This document shows, piece by piece, positions 1 through 13,165 of a stretch of 64,000 bases of DNA. Origin of the DNA: Mactromeris polynyma. Lineage: Eukaryota; Mollusca; Bivalvia; Venerida; Mactridae. How positions within the stretch are numbered: position 1 is the stretch's first letter; each line of letters opens with the position of its first letter. The DNA is taken from the NCBI GenBank assembly GCA_032209605.1, contig JASFXZ010000003.1, forward strand, positions 34,684,762 through 34,748,761, read 5' to 3'. The notes beneath the pieces were generated by a model that was given only the letters and a program-made list of their open reading frames with translations, did not search any database and was not told where the DNA came from. The position numbers were made by a program, and so were the translations under genes.

Positions 1-1587
1 ATGAATGGAACATTATTCAACAGTAATAAGATTATGCAACAATCAGAAAGTGTCGATAGTGTCTGCTGTGACTGCACTGATAACGCATTCGTTGTACTAG
101 AAGTAGGCCATTTAACATAACACGTGGTGTTAAAAAAGTATGTTCACAAAGTTTGAATTCATATAAAAATAGAAATCATGCGGAGTACATTGGCTTTATT
201 TCGCATCATGAAATATACTGATTTTTCATAAGTATCTGTTTCACATAGAACTCTGGCACATAAGTAAACTATTGATCTATAGCGACTTAGATGGAAAGAT
301 ACTAACATTCAAACTTTGTCAACGAACTTTTTAACATCCCGTATATATAGTTAGCGAAACTACTAACGCGACATATGCCTTTTTTGTGTTTTAGTTATAC
401 CACAGATTATAGTTTCAGTATTTTTATTACGCTCCTCTCATAATACATGAAATATTACTTGCACATATAAAACATAAAAATATGCCCTACCGAGCAATTT
501 AGTACAATGTAGCACAATGAGCATGTAGATCAAACAAGTTTCCACATGTTTGCGTTAGAAGTTATGATCAGTATATTTGTACTTCCGCAGCAATGTATCA
601 TTCAGTTAATGCATCTGTCAAATAATTCACTGCATTCTACCTCGCCCTTTCCGAGAACTCTATTGATATAAATCACAGTTAACATACACTAATAAATAAA
701 GTGCAGTGAATTGAAATAAATGTTGTATTTGCATGACACGACACGTGTTATGCTACGTAAGTTATAGTGTCAAAATACCATTCTCAGTACTAATTCAAGA
801 TGAACATAATTCTGAACGATAGTAGTAATCTGATATTATGTGCTGGTTACGGTTAATCTTTGCTAGAAGTTAACTTATTTGATACAATACGTTTATTTCC
901 GAAACAAACTATGTGACGCCGTAAGGATTATGCTTTGAGTATTTTTAATTCAGTAGCTTATCAAACGAGAAAATTTAGTAGCATACCAATGTCAAGAATT
1001 GTCAATGATACCATTTAAAGTATATCATAATATCGACGTGAACCTTTTCCAATACGCGTCTGATAATTCAAATGTTGTCATGTGTGTTGTCAGAAACAAG
1101 GTCACATCAGATTATCCCATTATTGTTTCTGTCATCGATAATATGTAGCAAGTCTATTAGAATCTATTAAAAGCATTGCTCACGTGTTTTCAACTGGTTA
1201 CAGAATGAACCTTTGCTCAAGAGGCGAATGGAACTGACAAGTATGGCAAAATCAACTTTATATTAGCTTGACTAAAAGTTACAATGCTAGATGACAAATT
1301 TTCAAAAATATTTTTCTTGTGAATATTTTATTGAATTTTCAATGCTTGTGGTGTCTTAGTATCCTGTGTTATCTTATTGCTTTTCAAGGAGGATAAATTC
1401 TAAAAGTGTTTTATCAGTGGTGGCATCTCTTCAATTGGTCTGGTGCCTGGTAAGTCATCGAATACACAGTTAACTGAAATTGCGGGTCTATCGGTTTTGA
1501 TGTCTATGTTCTACATGCTTTATCTGTCTTCGCCATCGTCTATATTGGAGAGTTGTCCATCGGGAATAAGTTTATTTAAACTACTCT
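1..1587. other. gene-free AT-rich stretch
   Basis: No open frame of convincing length, RNA gene or repeated block was recognised here. The stretch is AT-rich with scattered short homopolymers, like the rest of the intergenic DNA in the window. Confidence 0.5.
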
Positions 1588-1720
1588 TTGTATAAGGTTG
1601 TGCTCCAACTTTCCCCATTTGTTTGTGGCATGCAGTGTTTTGTTTTTGCAATTGTGTACCTACGTTTTTTTCATGCCACTGTGGACTTTGTATGTGGCAA
1701 TAGCTTATTCACTTCAATAT
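1588..1720 (+). repeat. R2 dispersed repeat, fragment
   Basis: This stretch shares the R2 core seen best at about 38870-38970: a T-rich run containing TTTTTGCAATT followed by ACTTTGTATGTGGCAAT. The match is diverged and only the right half of R2 is present. A 78-aa open frame across it is a by-product of the T-rich repeat, not a gene. Confidence 0.55.
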
Positions 1721-2174
1721 TCGTTTTATGTCAAATAACAGTCTGCTACTTCAATTTGTTTGTAAATTGGTTGCATAAAGGGTTCTCGTATCATATGCAT
1801 TGTGTAAATGGCAAGAATTATTAATAATGATCAATGTTTATGGCGCAAACTATCACCCAAAACAGATTTCTCACACACGCACCATTACACAATGTTCAAT
1901 CGTCTTCATGCATGCACATAACATTAATATTCATATAAACGCTCTCGAACATGGTATGGTCCTTTCGACGTACTTACAGACTATATAGTGACATTAAGTC
2001 GTCTATAAGAAGCATATAGGGGATCTTCTGTGAGTGGTCATTGTTTATTGAATTTATGAGTGGTCTCAAGACAATCAAAACGAAGCTGTTACCAAGTTGT
2101 TTTCGCTTTTAGATAATGAGTTTAATAAATTCAATAAAATGGTCATTATTTCTATTTATGTTTAAGATGTATGT

Positions 2175-2565
2175 TAAGTTCCCTTACTACTTCTCATATG
2201 CTGTTCTTTCACTTCATGTTCTTCCCCCACGTTCAGCCTACAATTGCTAACTTACTCGGCTTGTTCCGTGATGTGTTCCATCCGTTGAATGATTTCTCCC
2301 TAGTTGTCTCCCTAAATGTTTCTTGGTTGTTCTTTATGGTCGGCCAGACCATTCCTTGCACCCTATGCATGTTAACCCTTGCATCACTATTGTCATACAT
2401 GTTAAGTCTTAAACCAATATTCCTATACATGTTTACACATGCACCTCCTCAGTACCTGGTGTTTCGTAGGCTGTTGTCTGGTGGTCTGTTTGGGGAGGCA
2501 TTGTCTTGTGCATCTGGCGTTCCGTGGAAAAAATGTAATCTCTCCTTTGGTAAACAAAAGCTGAA
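2175..2565 (-). repeat. R1 dispersed repeat, antisense copy
   Basis: Read on the minus strand, this block matches the R1 copies at 28971-29480 and 34819-35355. Shared landmarks on the plus strand are GGCCAGACCATTCCTTGC, the GCACCTCCTCA segment, TGTTTGGGGAGGCATTGTC and TGGCGTTCC. An internal stretch at about 2365-2440 is specific to this copy. The 158-aa open frame across it is not conserved in the other copies, so I treat it as repeat DNA. R1's class is discussed at its fullest copy (34819-35355). Confidence 0.7.
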
Positions 2566-2699
2566 GCAACAAAAACACATACGAGTACAAATGATTACAT
2601 CACTGATTATAATCAAATTAACAAGACAATATTTTTCAATGGAGTAAAATGTCATATATGGTACGGAATAAATATCAACATTATTTGAGCACATCTACA

Positions 2700-3104
2700 C
2701 CATGCTTGTTTTGCTGTGACGTCACGCACATGAGTTGTTATTTTGCAAGTGAATAATCGATACTAACACATGTGTGTTATTATCACGCTACATCGTATGT
2801 TATGTCATTAACATATTTCCACAACTACCATTAAAATCATGCTATTAATGTTATAAAATTGTGATTAACACATGTGGGAATATTACTGGAAACGCCTTTG
2901 AATGATCGGCCAAGTCTTTTAATCCGGAGAATAACCATGTCAAAACGCAAAAATAAAAAGTAACTAAGTGATTGATATGTCGATGCTGTAAACACCGGTT
3001 TTACAAGAATCTCTCTGATAATTACATATCTAAAAATGTGAGGGAAGTGAACAAAGTATCAATATTTACATTTTAACATATTGAAATTAATTCAGCTCAG
3101 CTCT
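2700..3104. other. gene-free stretch
   Basis: No gene, RNA or repeat recognised. It leads into a short tandem repeat. Confidence 0.4.
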
Positions 3105-3206
3105 TCGAATTACCCACGGTATATTCTGACGACTGAAAACGGTTTCGATTTACCCACGGTATATTCTCAAGACTTAAAACGGTTTCGACTTACCCACGGT
3201 ATTTTT
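3105..3206 (+). repeat. 40-bp tandem repeat, about 2.5 units
   Basis: The motif TACCCACGGTAT recurs at 3111, 3151 and 3191, an exact 40-bp period. The intervening GACxACTxAAAACGGTTTCGA is also conserved, with a few substitutions between units. No coding or RNA function is suggested. Confidence 0.9.
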
Positions 3207-4689
3207 AAACTCAGAAAATGCGTGTGGCTCTTTCTGTCTGAAAAATCTAATTGCAAATGACATTCAAATCGCTAGCTTTGCATTTTGGGAATTAATAGTT
3301 TTGATAACAAATATTTCAAAACACGATTTTCAGTAATTCAGGCGCTGTCTGTTAAAATAAGTGAGTAATAAATTATACAAATGTATGTTTGCATTATTCT
3401 GGTTTCAAAACAATAATAAAACACAATCGGGTACATGTTTCCTATTGCACCGAGTTGTATATCTGTGAATGTCTGTCATTATCAAATTAAGAATTGAATA
3501 AAATATAGAAATTATTTTAAATTGAAAACAGTTGTGCATATAGCACATGGAGTATACCATGAAGATAACACACAACATGTGCCCTAGCAGATTTGATCAA
3601 ATACATTTCTTTTCGATAACATACACAGGGTGTCGATATGAAAATGTTGTTTTGCGATCAGAATATTTCATTAGTTGGAGCAACCGACTTCGACTTTGTC
3701 ACCATTCAAACTTCTCTCTTAATTAGTATTCGGCTTCTGAAGCCAGTTGTTTTTGTTCATATTTACATCGTCGGTTAAACGGTAACGAGATTTGAATGCA
3801 GTTAATGTAGAATTACATCTTATAGTTTTAGAGGGCTAATGTGTTTCTGATTGTTGTCATTTCCAACAAATGATCACCAATTCCATTAATCAGTGGAAGA
3901 CGTCATATCGCAATATCTGGGCTTTGAAGTTGAAATTATTCAACAGGAATGCGTACATTTATCGTACAACTGAAAGATTGCAAACTCAAATCAATTACAG
4001 AATTGTTTTTATTAATTGTTTCTCTAACTGTTATAACATTATTCTTAATTACTTTTACAAGAGTAATAAGCGCACTTGCTAAGTTACAATTACACGTACT
4101 TACAAATACTTTGGGTGCAACAATACGCGAGCTCTATTCTGGACTACTTAGGAACTATACTTAATATATAATGCGCTGGACGTTAGTAAGCATTAAAGGC
4201 GTTAATCACATTTTGTTTCCTACGGACAGATTCGTTCCTTTGCCTATCATCACACGGTTTGTGCATTGTTCAAATTTAAAAACAAGCTCGCCGTGCTTTT
4301 GTATGTCGTGAGGAGTAATATTGTAATCTATCAGCTCATTTGTTTCATGGTGGTCTATAAGTCTGCTTAAGTGGTCCACGGACATCTTTCGATACTTTTA
4401 TTATTGTAAACATGACGATGTCGTATGCAAACCAGATGAACATAATAGTGTTTGCCTTAACAACTGGGTCTAAAAGTAGATCTATAGTATATTTCAAGAT
4501 TTATCTTGTGAGTTATGTTGTTAGTCAACCCCTCGAGAAATTGCCCTTAATCAGATAAATCGATATGTAAGAAGTTAATTTACACGAATTTGCGATTTCA
4601 CAACTGATACAACAAGTTCTGATGAACTATATTGAAACAGATTATACTGTCTATAACTAATCTCACTACGTAGTTTTTTATATCGAATC
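3207..4689. other. gene-free AT-rich stretch
   Basis: Only short overlapping open frames occur (about 70 aa, at 3870-4164), in two frames of the same strand and with no recognisable motif. No repeat was identified. Confidence 0.45.
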
Positions 4690-5060
4690 TACTACGAAGT
4701 CATTTCCCCTTACAGGTATCGGAGTTACCATAGTGCAGCATAATCGAGTGACCAGTAATCGTAACATTTCGGCATTTTGTATGTTGCACAACAATTCGTA
4801 ACCTTCAGACTGCAACTAATGTGTTAGATTCTTTTTCAAGTTATTTCCTGGTGCTATTGGTCTGTCCCAGGTGGTATAGTCTATTCTTATTTTTACCAAA
4901 CACTTACGTTTGTGACTTGATCCTTTTACCTTTTGTAGTCGGTTATGTATTGTTTCGCATTGGCTTACTTGAATGCATATAGTTCTATGTCTCATTGTGC
5001 GTTGGTGGTAGTCGTGTACTTTATGTGGCATTTCCTGGTCGACATCTTCGTTCATTTTAG
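4690..5060 (+). repeat. R3 plus R2 composite repeat, diverged copy
   Basis: At 4750-4812 the sequence GTGACCAGTAATCGTAACAT followed by TTCGGCATTTTGTATG and a CAACAA...TTCAGA segment matches R3 at about 38660-38720. The T-rich part to 5060, including CATTTCCTGGTCGAC and TTCATTTTAGCAATT, follows the R2 part of the 38385-39010 copy. Having R3 followed by R2 in both places suggests one composite element of about 600 bp. No terminal repeats or target duplications were seen. Confidence 0.55.
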
Positions 5061-5999
5061 CAATTCTAAATCATAAATTACGTCTAAAGAAGCAAAATGT
5101 ACCAAACGTAATCAGGTTCATTTATAAAATAAATTATTCTATTTACACTCTGGGTTCAGTTTTTTTACATCGAAAATTCTGCAACATATGCAAATCAAAA
5201 TTTTGACTAAACTTTTGGGAAAAATGCTTCTTCGTCTGAACGTATTGTGTTTCCATTTAAGCATGCTGTTTATCATATTGCGAAATAAACCATATATCGT
5301 TTCCAATTTGGAAGCTTATGATATAGAGTTCGATTCGTTTATGTTGATCATACTTCATATCTTACTATCTGTTGCTTGTCTCGGAAACTGATTTGCATAT
5401 CGAAGTTTGCAATGAATAACTAGCAAGAATGTTTATCTCCTGTCTCAGTTTTTCGTTGCTTTATGTTATTCATAGTGGTATGCACTTGTAGAAAGAAGAA
5501 ACAACCTGGTTTTAAACAAGTAACTCAAAACTTTCCTGGCATCAGACAACCAATTTACGACTCAAATAATGTTTAAATTTCATATACTTGGTTTTAATGT
5601 TTGCTATTACATTACTGTGTATCATACCACCAGACGTTTGTATACTGAATAAAAGTCGAAACAATGTGCAGATGTGCCATGCTCCATTGCTTCTTTTTAT
5701 GTTACACGTTTAGTGATAAAAATGCACTCAAATGATAATACCAGTCAACAGTTGAGTTATATTTTTGTTTCAAGGATATACTTGCTTTTTTTTTAGTATT
5801 GCATTTGTCCGATTCGTTTTCTTATCTCACGAATATACTTCCGATTCAAGGTTACAACGGATTATTCATGGGTTTCGAACAACAGAGAATTATGATACTT
5901 ACATGCGATTGCATAGCACCAATACACATGTTGCTTTAATCTTTAATACATGCCATAAGTAAAATATACGAGCATTTGTGTTCTGTTAATGGTAAATAG
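5061..5999. other. gene-free stretch
   Basis: No gene or clear repeat recognised. Faint similarity to the 27.6-28.5 kb stretch near 5390-5420 (TTGCATATC then TTTGCAATG) hints that the triplicated unit may start a little further left than the 6.0 kb given here. Confidence 0.35.
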
Positions 6000-6212
6000 C
6001 AGACAGTGAACGCCAATGTAGCATTACATATTAGTATATATACTAAATACGAAGTTCTTACACCTCACATATTTATAATATAATATCGTTCGCTAGCATT
6101 AATATATTTTCTTAGCTTCGACATAGGAAAGGTTTAATTACTATTGAATAATTGTATAAAGCGTTATTTTTATGTAACCGTGTCGTACTATGTGTCCTTA
6201 TATGTCCTTATA

Positions 6213-6560
6213 TGTAATGGATGCTTTGAATGATATAACTAAGTCATAATCCTTTGTTTGATAACCTTACTCATTAAAAGTACGTGAAGTGTCCTATGTT
6301 TTATGGATTGTTGTTTTCCAGGAGGTCTGTTTGGGGAAGTCTTATGTAGACCTTTTGTATTCAACTTAATGTTACAATTAATGTATCAACAACTAATATA
6401 AGTCCATGGTCATCAACTAGTACTTTATACAATTAGCTCCGATCAACTAATCCGTGCCATTAACACGTTTGAAAAAAAAATGTAATGGGAGATTTGAATG
6501 ATATAACTAAGTCATAATCCTTAGTTTAATAACCTTACTCATTTAAGGTACGTGAGGTGT
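6213..6560 (+). repeat. 80-bp direct repeat flanking an R1 fragment
   Basis: About 80 bp beginning TGTAATGG and containing TTTGAATGATATAACTAAGT and ATAACCTTACTCATT occurs at 6213-6292 and again at 6480-6560, 268 bp apart. Between the two lies a short antisense R1 scrap (about 6320-6362: GGAGGTCTGTTTGGGGAAGT). The repeat is much longer than a normal target-site duplication, so it may come from repair or a local duplication. Confidence 0.75.
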
Positions 6561-7479
6561 ATTTCGATCTTCTTATTTGTCTATTCCAATATAACATTTT
6601 GTAAACCTAGTTTTTTGCTATTATATATTATAGCGATTTAGCATTCATATACTTTTTTACAAAGTGAATGACATTTTATATTAAAACTGAATCAACATCA
6701 TTCTGATAAAGGGACTGTTTGAGCGTTTTATTCATTGAAAACTGCGATATGGACTGTATGATCTCTTAATATCAGAAATACATTAAGATAAAACAACACC
6801 TCGGTCGTTTTATTTCAGGATTGAAAATCATATTTAGCTGTTATTCAAATTTCGAGTACAACATAACACGTAGAGATCGGATAACATACTTCAAATGCAT
6901 TTCTTAAGCAATTAGTGAATGACTTACAGCACGTATGCTACCTGTCAATATTTCTGGTTAGATTGATAGAGTATTACCGAAGATTCAATCTTATATTGAA
7001 CATTGTAATTCTATCTATTTTGGCTGAACATTTCGAGGGTTTTTTTCCAGATAAGTTTGTTTCATCGGGTTTAACGCCGTTTCTCAACGATATTTCAGTC
7101 CTAACTTACCCTTCCACAAGGAGCCGGCAACTTCTCCACATGAGGAGGAAAATTGACATTTTTTTCAAATTTTCATGGAAGGGTATGACCTGCCTCGACC
7201 GGGATTTTTTCAGATAAACCAGTTGATGATATTTAATGTGAGTTAAACATATTGTGTTTAATGTTTTCAATATCTACAATACTAATATACCAGAGGGAGC
7301 AAAACGATGCTTTCATATCTGCCGATACATTATATCACGCTGCTGTACTTCAACATGTCGCCGAAGGAAAATAATATTATATTCTCATAGTTATATATGA
7401 AGACAGCAATTCAATAAGAATAAAATATTTCAAGATTTAACAAATTAGAACTCCCTTTAACAGTTTTATACAAATAGAA

Positions 7480-7755
7480 GGAGCACACGAAGTGAGGAAT
7501 ACAAAAACAACAAACAGACCACGCACATATACAGGAAGTTGGTGACCAAAGCTGTCAGTACGCAAAATAGCACCATTCATTCATTCACTGAAGACAATAA
7601 TTCAAATACAATACAATAGGTCAGTATAAAACCGTTCGAGAGAAATTTCATTTTGTATGAAAGTGTATGTATGCATATGAATGAAATGTTCTATATAGAT
7701 GATGGACTTTCTACTAGTTTAAATAAAATATACATTCTGTTCTGTTCTGTATTGG
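7480..7755 (+). repeat. retroposon-like 3' end with TTCTG tail
   Basis: The stretch ends in AAATAAAATATACAT followed by TTCTGTTCTGTTCTG at about 7736-7751. The same tail style closes the elements at 34819-35355, 48700-48876 and (antisense) 53903-54100. A pentamer tail directly after an AATAAA-like motif is typical of non-LTR retroposons ending in a short repeat. The 5' limit is uncertain. Confidence 0.5.
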
Positions 7756-8519
7756 AGGTAGTATTTAGCCATACGCATATTTCTTGTTAAAATTAATTGA
7801 AACGCATTTTAGCAAATTTAGTAACGTTATATATCCGTTTACTGCAATAACATATACAATGCACAAATTGACTAACTGTTCATACGGTGATATAATTATT
7901 GCGCCTACTTATAAGAATACCTAATTGTGGAATTTGCAAAAACTCTCTGCTGAATTTGCAGAAGTATTAAAGCTGTAATATTGTTGACTTTAATGATATT
8001 GATCGTTAAGCAGCACTTTGCGAGAAAAGTAAGGATCACCAACGAAGTCAGATTGTAGCAAACACGTACGTGTTAACTGTAATGCAAGTCATTAAATTTA
8101 TTTCCTTTTTCCTGTAATATCGGGAAAGACATGCTTAGCAAAAACCTTCATAAATTACGAACTTGATTTTCAATTTGACGTTTTATGTTTAGTTTTGTTG
8201 GTTTATTTATTGATAGTGAAAGTAGTGATTATGATTATTGAATAATTTACATGCTATATCGTTTTTTTTGTCTAGATCTGTCTGAGAAGGTCCGATTTGT
8301 GAAAGTGGACATTCCTGATATGTATTTGTTCACGTAGAAGTATGATTGAAATACTCGAAACAAAAAATAAATTGCTTTATAAAATAAAACTGGTGAGAAT
8401 TTAGATATGTTAAGATACGAGTTTCAAAAAGTAAAATGTCGAAAAAAAATATTCCTGATTTGCAATTTAAGTATTTTGCGGATTCTGGAGTAAATGGCAT
8501 CTATATACACGTACTAAGT

Positions 8520-10890
8520 AAGGATTATTACATAAACAAGAGACGTGGTAGGTAAAAAAACAACAGGTTTTCAACCTTGATCTTGACCCGAGCAACCATT
8601 TGTGCAATCCCATGTTTTTGACGGAACAAGTATTATTCAATGAAAATGTTTAAAAGGTTACATTAATATAACCATTTCCTACCTAAAGCATTAAGTAGAT
8701 TTCTATTTTAGTAACAGTGACCTTTACCCTGCCCATTTTGACCTGTAAAGCAATCCCAACCTTGGTATTCATTTAAGCTACCTATGAACCGAGTTTGGTT
8801 TCGTAAGTGATTGAGCATTAAATAGATTGTAGAAATTCATCCTTTGCTGATTCGGTGCTACGACTCTAGGCTCTTCTTAAAAGGTGAGAGTTTTAATTTT
8901 GAAAATCCATTTAATAACGAAACCTTTATCCGTGTATTTCTGTTTAATCTCCATTTAAAGTAATTTCTTATTCTGAAAAGGTGTCGACAAAATTCTAACC
9001 AGCAAGAAATCCCCTGCCAGTGCGAGCGCATCACAGAACTTGTGAATCAAAGATTTTGCGACATGTTAGACGTGCCCTTAAGTTAGATTTTGAAGTTGAT
9101 CGAACTTTCATCAATGGCGTTTGGACTGGAAACAATATATCTCAGATGTTTATTGTGAAGCATTTTGTTGGCATAAACAAACGTACTATGTTTACATTAA
9201 AATCTTGCTTAAACCAATGTTTTGAACTCGTACATGTGTTAGAAATGTTTTGAAAGTAATGTTCACTCATATTGTTTAATAATAAAGTTAAAAACCGGTA
9301 GTTGCTAACAGTTTTTATATGTCATAACAAGTTTGAGCTCATCTGAGCATTCAATTAGAGGAGCTATTTTGACCGGTAACCGTCTGTCACTATTTCGTCT
9401 GTCAACCATTTTCTTCGAACAACATATCCTAATCAAACAATATTTCACAGATCAACCTCTCTCAATGCGCTCCTGAAGAGAAACACCTTTATTCAAAGAC
9501 AAACGTTTCTTTCTACAAAAAGTTATTCCTTAATGAGTTAACTTTTCTAAAGCAAATATTTATTTACAACAACCACATATTGTATTTCTGTAGCAAGCTT
9601 GAAATGTATTTCAAAAGGGTAAACTTGAAGAGATCCTCCACAAAACAATTGCTCACACTGTTTGTCCATTGAATGCTGTAAATTCTGTGTAGGAGTAAGC
9701 TTAGTCAAGCAGGAATTTAAAAAGAAAACGCCGATATGTTGAAATATTCCCATTTATTGACGCATTTTGAATATTTCGAGAAAAACTTTAAATTACAAAA
9801 TTAGCCAAACTTTAGAAAGGTTGACTAAAATGTAACCTAAAAATATTCATAAATCATTATCACAACTAAAATATAACATACATTAGCTTGGCTCATATGT
9901 TGAACTAACATCACAATTAACATCCCGATGCGGTGCAGTTCCTAAGCAAACCACACCGGTATTTTTTTCTCCACTTCTCGTAATCATCTCGTTTACCGTA
10001 CATTTTTGTAGTAATAACCCCATTAACTATGACTCAAGAAACGAGGCATGTGTATCCAAGGTGTTGGTTTTCGAAAGTTGTAGCTCTGTTGTTTAATAGC
10101 TCAATATTCAAAATACCGTTTAAATAACGAGAGGTCCTACTGAAAGCGACAAATACTTAAGTCTCTTTAATAACTGAATAAGAATAAGTCTGCTATTAGT
10201 GGAGCACAGTTTGTTCCTATAGAAATATCAACTTTCTGTTGGTACACTGAGTTATCAAAATGAATAAGTAAAGATTAAAGAGCTTCACAGACGTCCTGAC
10301 ATGTCCACATGGTATATGGTACATAGATAATTAAACATTAAATGATATTGAAATAATAATTATAACATGTGTACAATAGTCATGCCAAACACACAAACTC
10401 ATAGAATACCACAACAAAGAGTAGACTTTCATATCTATTTTGATCTTATGTGTCTTTAGCATAAAGAGGCATAATAACTTGGATATAAATATTACATAAA
10501 TTAAATGTATTACAAGAAAACAATTATATCATAAATTGCCATATTACTAATATAATTATCACAAGGCAATATACATGTACTATGAAAGAGAGAAAATATG
10601 TTGGTACAGGGAACGCCATGAAAGACAATTTATTTTTACCACACAGGTTATTGCAGTACCTAGCAAAAGATTCAGATATTACATAAATCATGCACGCTAA
10701 GAACATGATGATGTCTATTTGAAACATTCCCTACCGAAATGGATTACAAAAATAATGTAAATTAAGTTTTTTAGATACTGTAAAGTAAACAATAATATAG
10801 ATTGTTTTAAAGTGGTGCTTAAGGAATTCTTAAAAGAAGAAAACTTGTTGATATTCACAGTACTGTGGGTTAATTTGTTCCAAAGTGAGC
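8520..10890. other. gene-free part of unit 1
   Basis: No supported gene here. Open frames of 60-77 aa (for example 9020-9253) lack motifs, are isolated, and sit in repeat-derived AT-rich DNA. I could not align this interval convincingly to unit 2 by eye. Confidence 0.4.
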
Positions 10891-11735
10891 ATACAACAGA
10901 CACCACGACTTGTTGAGATGTAATATTTCAATAAACAGAACCTATCGTGGGAAGAAATAAAATGATACATTATCAAAGACTTTGCACATTGGAATACTAT
11001 GAAACGGATGCATCTTTGAACCCCAGACATGTCTGCATTATTGCATTCCGATATTATCTGTAATGTGCATTAAACGAGACTTTCGTATTAAATTTGACGA
11101 ACGTCCGCATGATTTCTCTCAAAATAACTTTGAGTAGATCATAATGGACTAATTGATGATTTAATTAAAACATTACATGCTACCTGTCATGTCTTACTAG
11201 GATAACACAGTTACATCACAAACTCTTGTAGTAGTATACTGTATCTTTCTGTTGTTACATTTACATAATAAAATCGCTGTTTAAATGTTCCATCCTTCGC
11301 GGTGAATAAGCTTTCTGTGATGAGAACAGACACCAGACATTGTTGCTTAACAAGAAAGGAATTCTCTGAAAGCATCTGGTCCGTACTTCGAGATAGAATC
11401 ATAATTGTTTTTAACTTTCAGTACCCAAACTTTGAATCAAATTTCAGGCTTTCTAACATAAACACACTTTATTCTTAATGCATAGTCTATGAACAATTAC
11501 ATAACACTTGTATATTACTAGCGTATAGAAATGTCATTATTCCGGTGACTCATTATACTGTAAGTACGGAATTATACACGTGACCTGAACATAAAATGTG
11601 TTTGTTTTTTTGTAAGCCGTCGAATGCAGGAACTGGCTACAACAAGCGTACAACGAAACATTGCCGTGTACGTCATTAATACAGACTATAATTTACGTTA
11701 TTTATAGTGAAATATTATTGAATTTAGTATATTCT

Positions 11736-11854
11736 ATTTCCTACGGTGGCACAGAGGTGACATGTGTATGTTTTTATTTATCTCGACATACTGTCGTGCG
11801 CACGAGATAAATAAAAAACATACACATGTCACCTCTGTGCCACCGTAATTTCCT
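11736..11854. mobile_element. foldback MITE with 7-bp target duplication
   Basis: Arm 1 (11743-11785) and arm 2 (11803-11846) are inverse complements over 43-44 bp, differing only by one A in an A/T run. The loop is 17 nt. The arms start ACGGTGGCACAG and end CTGTGCCACCGT. The flanks both read ATTTCCT (11736-11742 and 11848-11854), consistent with a 7-bp target duplication. A TA duplication directly at the arm ends is an alternative reading. The near-identity of the arms suggests recent insertion or strong hairpin correction. There is no coding capacity. It lies inside unit-1-specific DNA. Confidence 0.85.
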
Positions 11855-12089
11855 CATATAGAAGTATTTCTTATTTGGAGTCATACTATTGACACTCGGA
11901 TACTGTCGGCATCAATTTCAGCTTTTACCCATTGGTTGCAGCACGAAATTGTTTTTCAAACATATTAATGTCTAGAAAAACGGACGGCTGAAGTTGCCTT
12001 ATTACCTATTTTCAAAAAACGGAATACACCAATCTAAAAATTGAAGTGACAGTTTAAAAAATCTCACATTACCTGATACCAGTGATAAC

Positions 12090-12870
12090 AAGAGGGCCAT
12101 GATGGTCCTCTATCGCTCCCCGGAGTACATTGTCATGTTGGCCACACTGTGATCTAGTTTTTGACCCAGATAACCTAGATTTTATTACGGCATACATTTT
12201 GATCATGTCTCATACAGATAAAGTAAAACATGTGACCTCTGGAGTCTTATTATAATTGGACCGATTGACCTAGTTTTTGACCCCAGATGACCCAGTTACA
12301 AACTTGATCTAGATTTTATTAAGGCAAAATTTTCACCATGTCTCATATAGATAAAGTAAACAAGAAGTTTTTCAAAGTCTTCCCTAAATATATCTTTGTA
12401 AAACATGTGACCCCGGGGCGTGGCCAATTTTTTGGTCTTGGTAGAGGACCACTAACAATGATACACAACAAAAATCTTAGCACTAGGCCTTTCGGCTTCA
12501 GACAAAAGATTTCCTAATGTTCCGTATATATCTCTATGTAAAACAGGTGACCCCCGGGGCGTAGTCAACTTTGACCCAAGGGGCATAATTTAAACAATCT
12601 TGGTAGAGGACCACTAGACAATGCTACACACCAACTTTCTAAGCTCCAAACCTTACGGTTTTGGTCAAGAAGATTTTCAAGCGTTTCCTTTCCGTTGCCA
12701 TGGCAGCCAGAGTTCTGCATGGAATTCATTTCTTTACACCGTTTTGAAAGCTCATCAAGTTTCATCAAAATTGGCCAAGGGGTTTATGAGGAGATGTTGT
12801 TTGAAGCAATTGTTGACGGACAGTGGGCGATGGGAAAAGCTCACAACAAGCACTATGTGCTCTGATGAGT
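12090..12870 (+). repeat. mollusc-type dispersed repeat with internal duplications
   Basis: The block begins GAGGGCCATGATGGTCCTCT and ends near GTGGGCGATGGGAAAAGCTC. Internally, TAGTTTTTGACCC recurs at about 12155 and 12271, and a unit containing CCCCGGGGCG then TTGGTAGAGGACCACTA recurs with a 141-bp period (12411 and 12552). From recall, phrases such as CATCAAAATTGGCCAAGG followed by a GACGGAC...GGGCGATGGG end are widespread in bivalve genomes. The 98-aa and 67-aa open frames over it are shadows. The element class is not determinable by eye. Confidence 0.7.
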
Positions 12871-13084
12871 TCATAAAACTACAAACGGAAAAAACTGATC
12901 AATCAAATGTAGAATAATGAGAAATGCTGATTCTACCTTATTTTATTAGAATACTATAGAGTAGGGCCAAGATTGGTTGGATCAATCCATATCAAATTGT
13001 AGGCAAGTAGGATAATCTCGATCATTGAGGTACTTTGTCGACTTTTAAAAAGAGGAATATTAAATAAGAGGATATCGTAAGATA

Positions 13085-13165
13085 ATGTTTCTTCCGTGGC
13101 GTAGTAGATACGCACATTATTTCTAACGTGGACAATACGGGTTCAAATCCTTGAGCTCCTAGACT
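13085..13165 (+). repeat. tRNA-derived SINE head
   Basis: TGGCGTAGTAGA at 13097-13108 fits a pol III A box and GGTTCAAATCC at 13140-13150 fits a B box, at tRNA-like spacing. The flanks do not form an acceptor stem, so this is a tRNA-derived SINE or tRNA relic rather than a working tRNA gene. Confidence 0.6.

Noticed and set aside
2171..2647. Plus-strand 158-aa hydrophobic open frame
   Set aside because: It lies in an antisense R1 copy, and the frame is broken or different in the other R1 copies.
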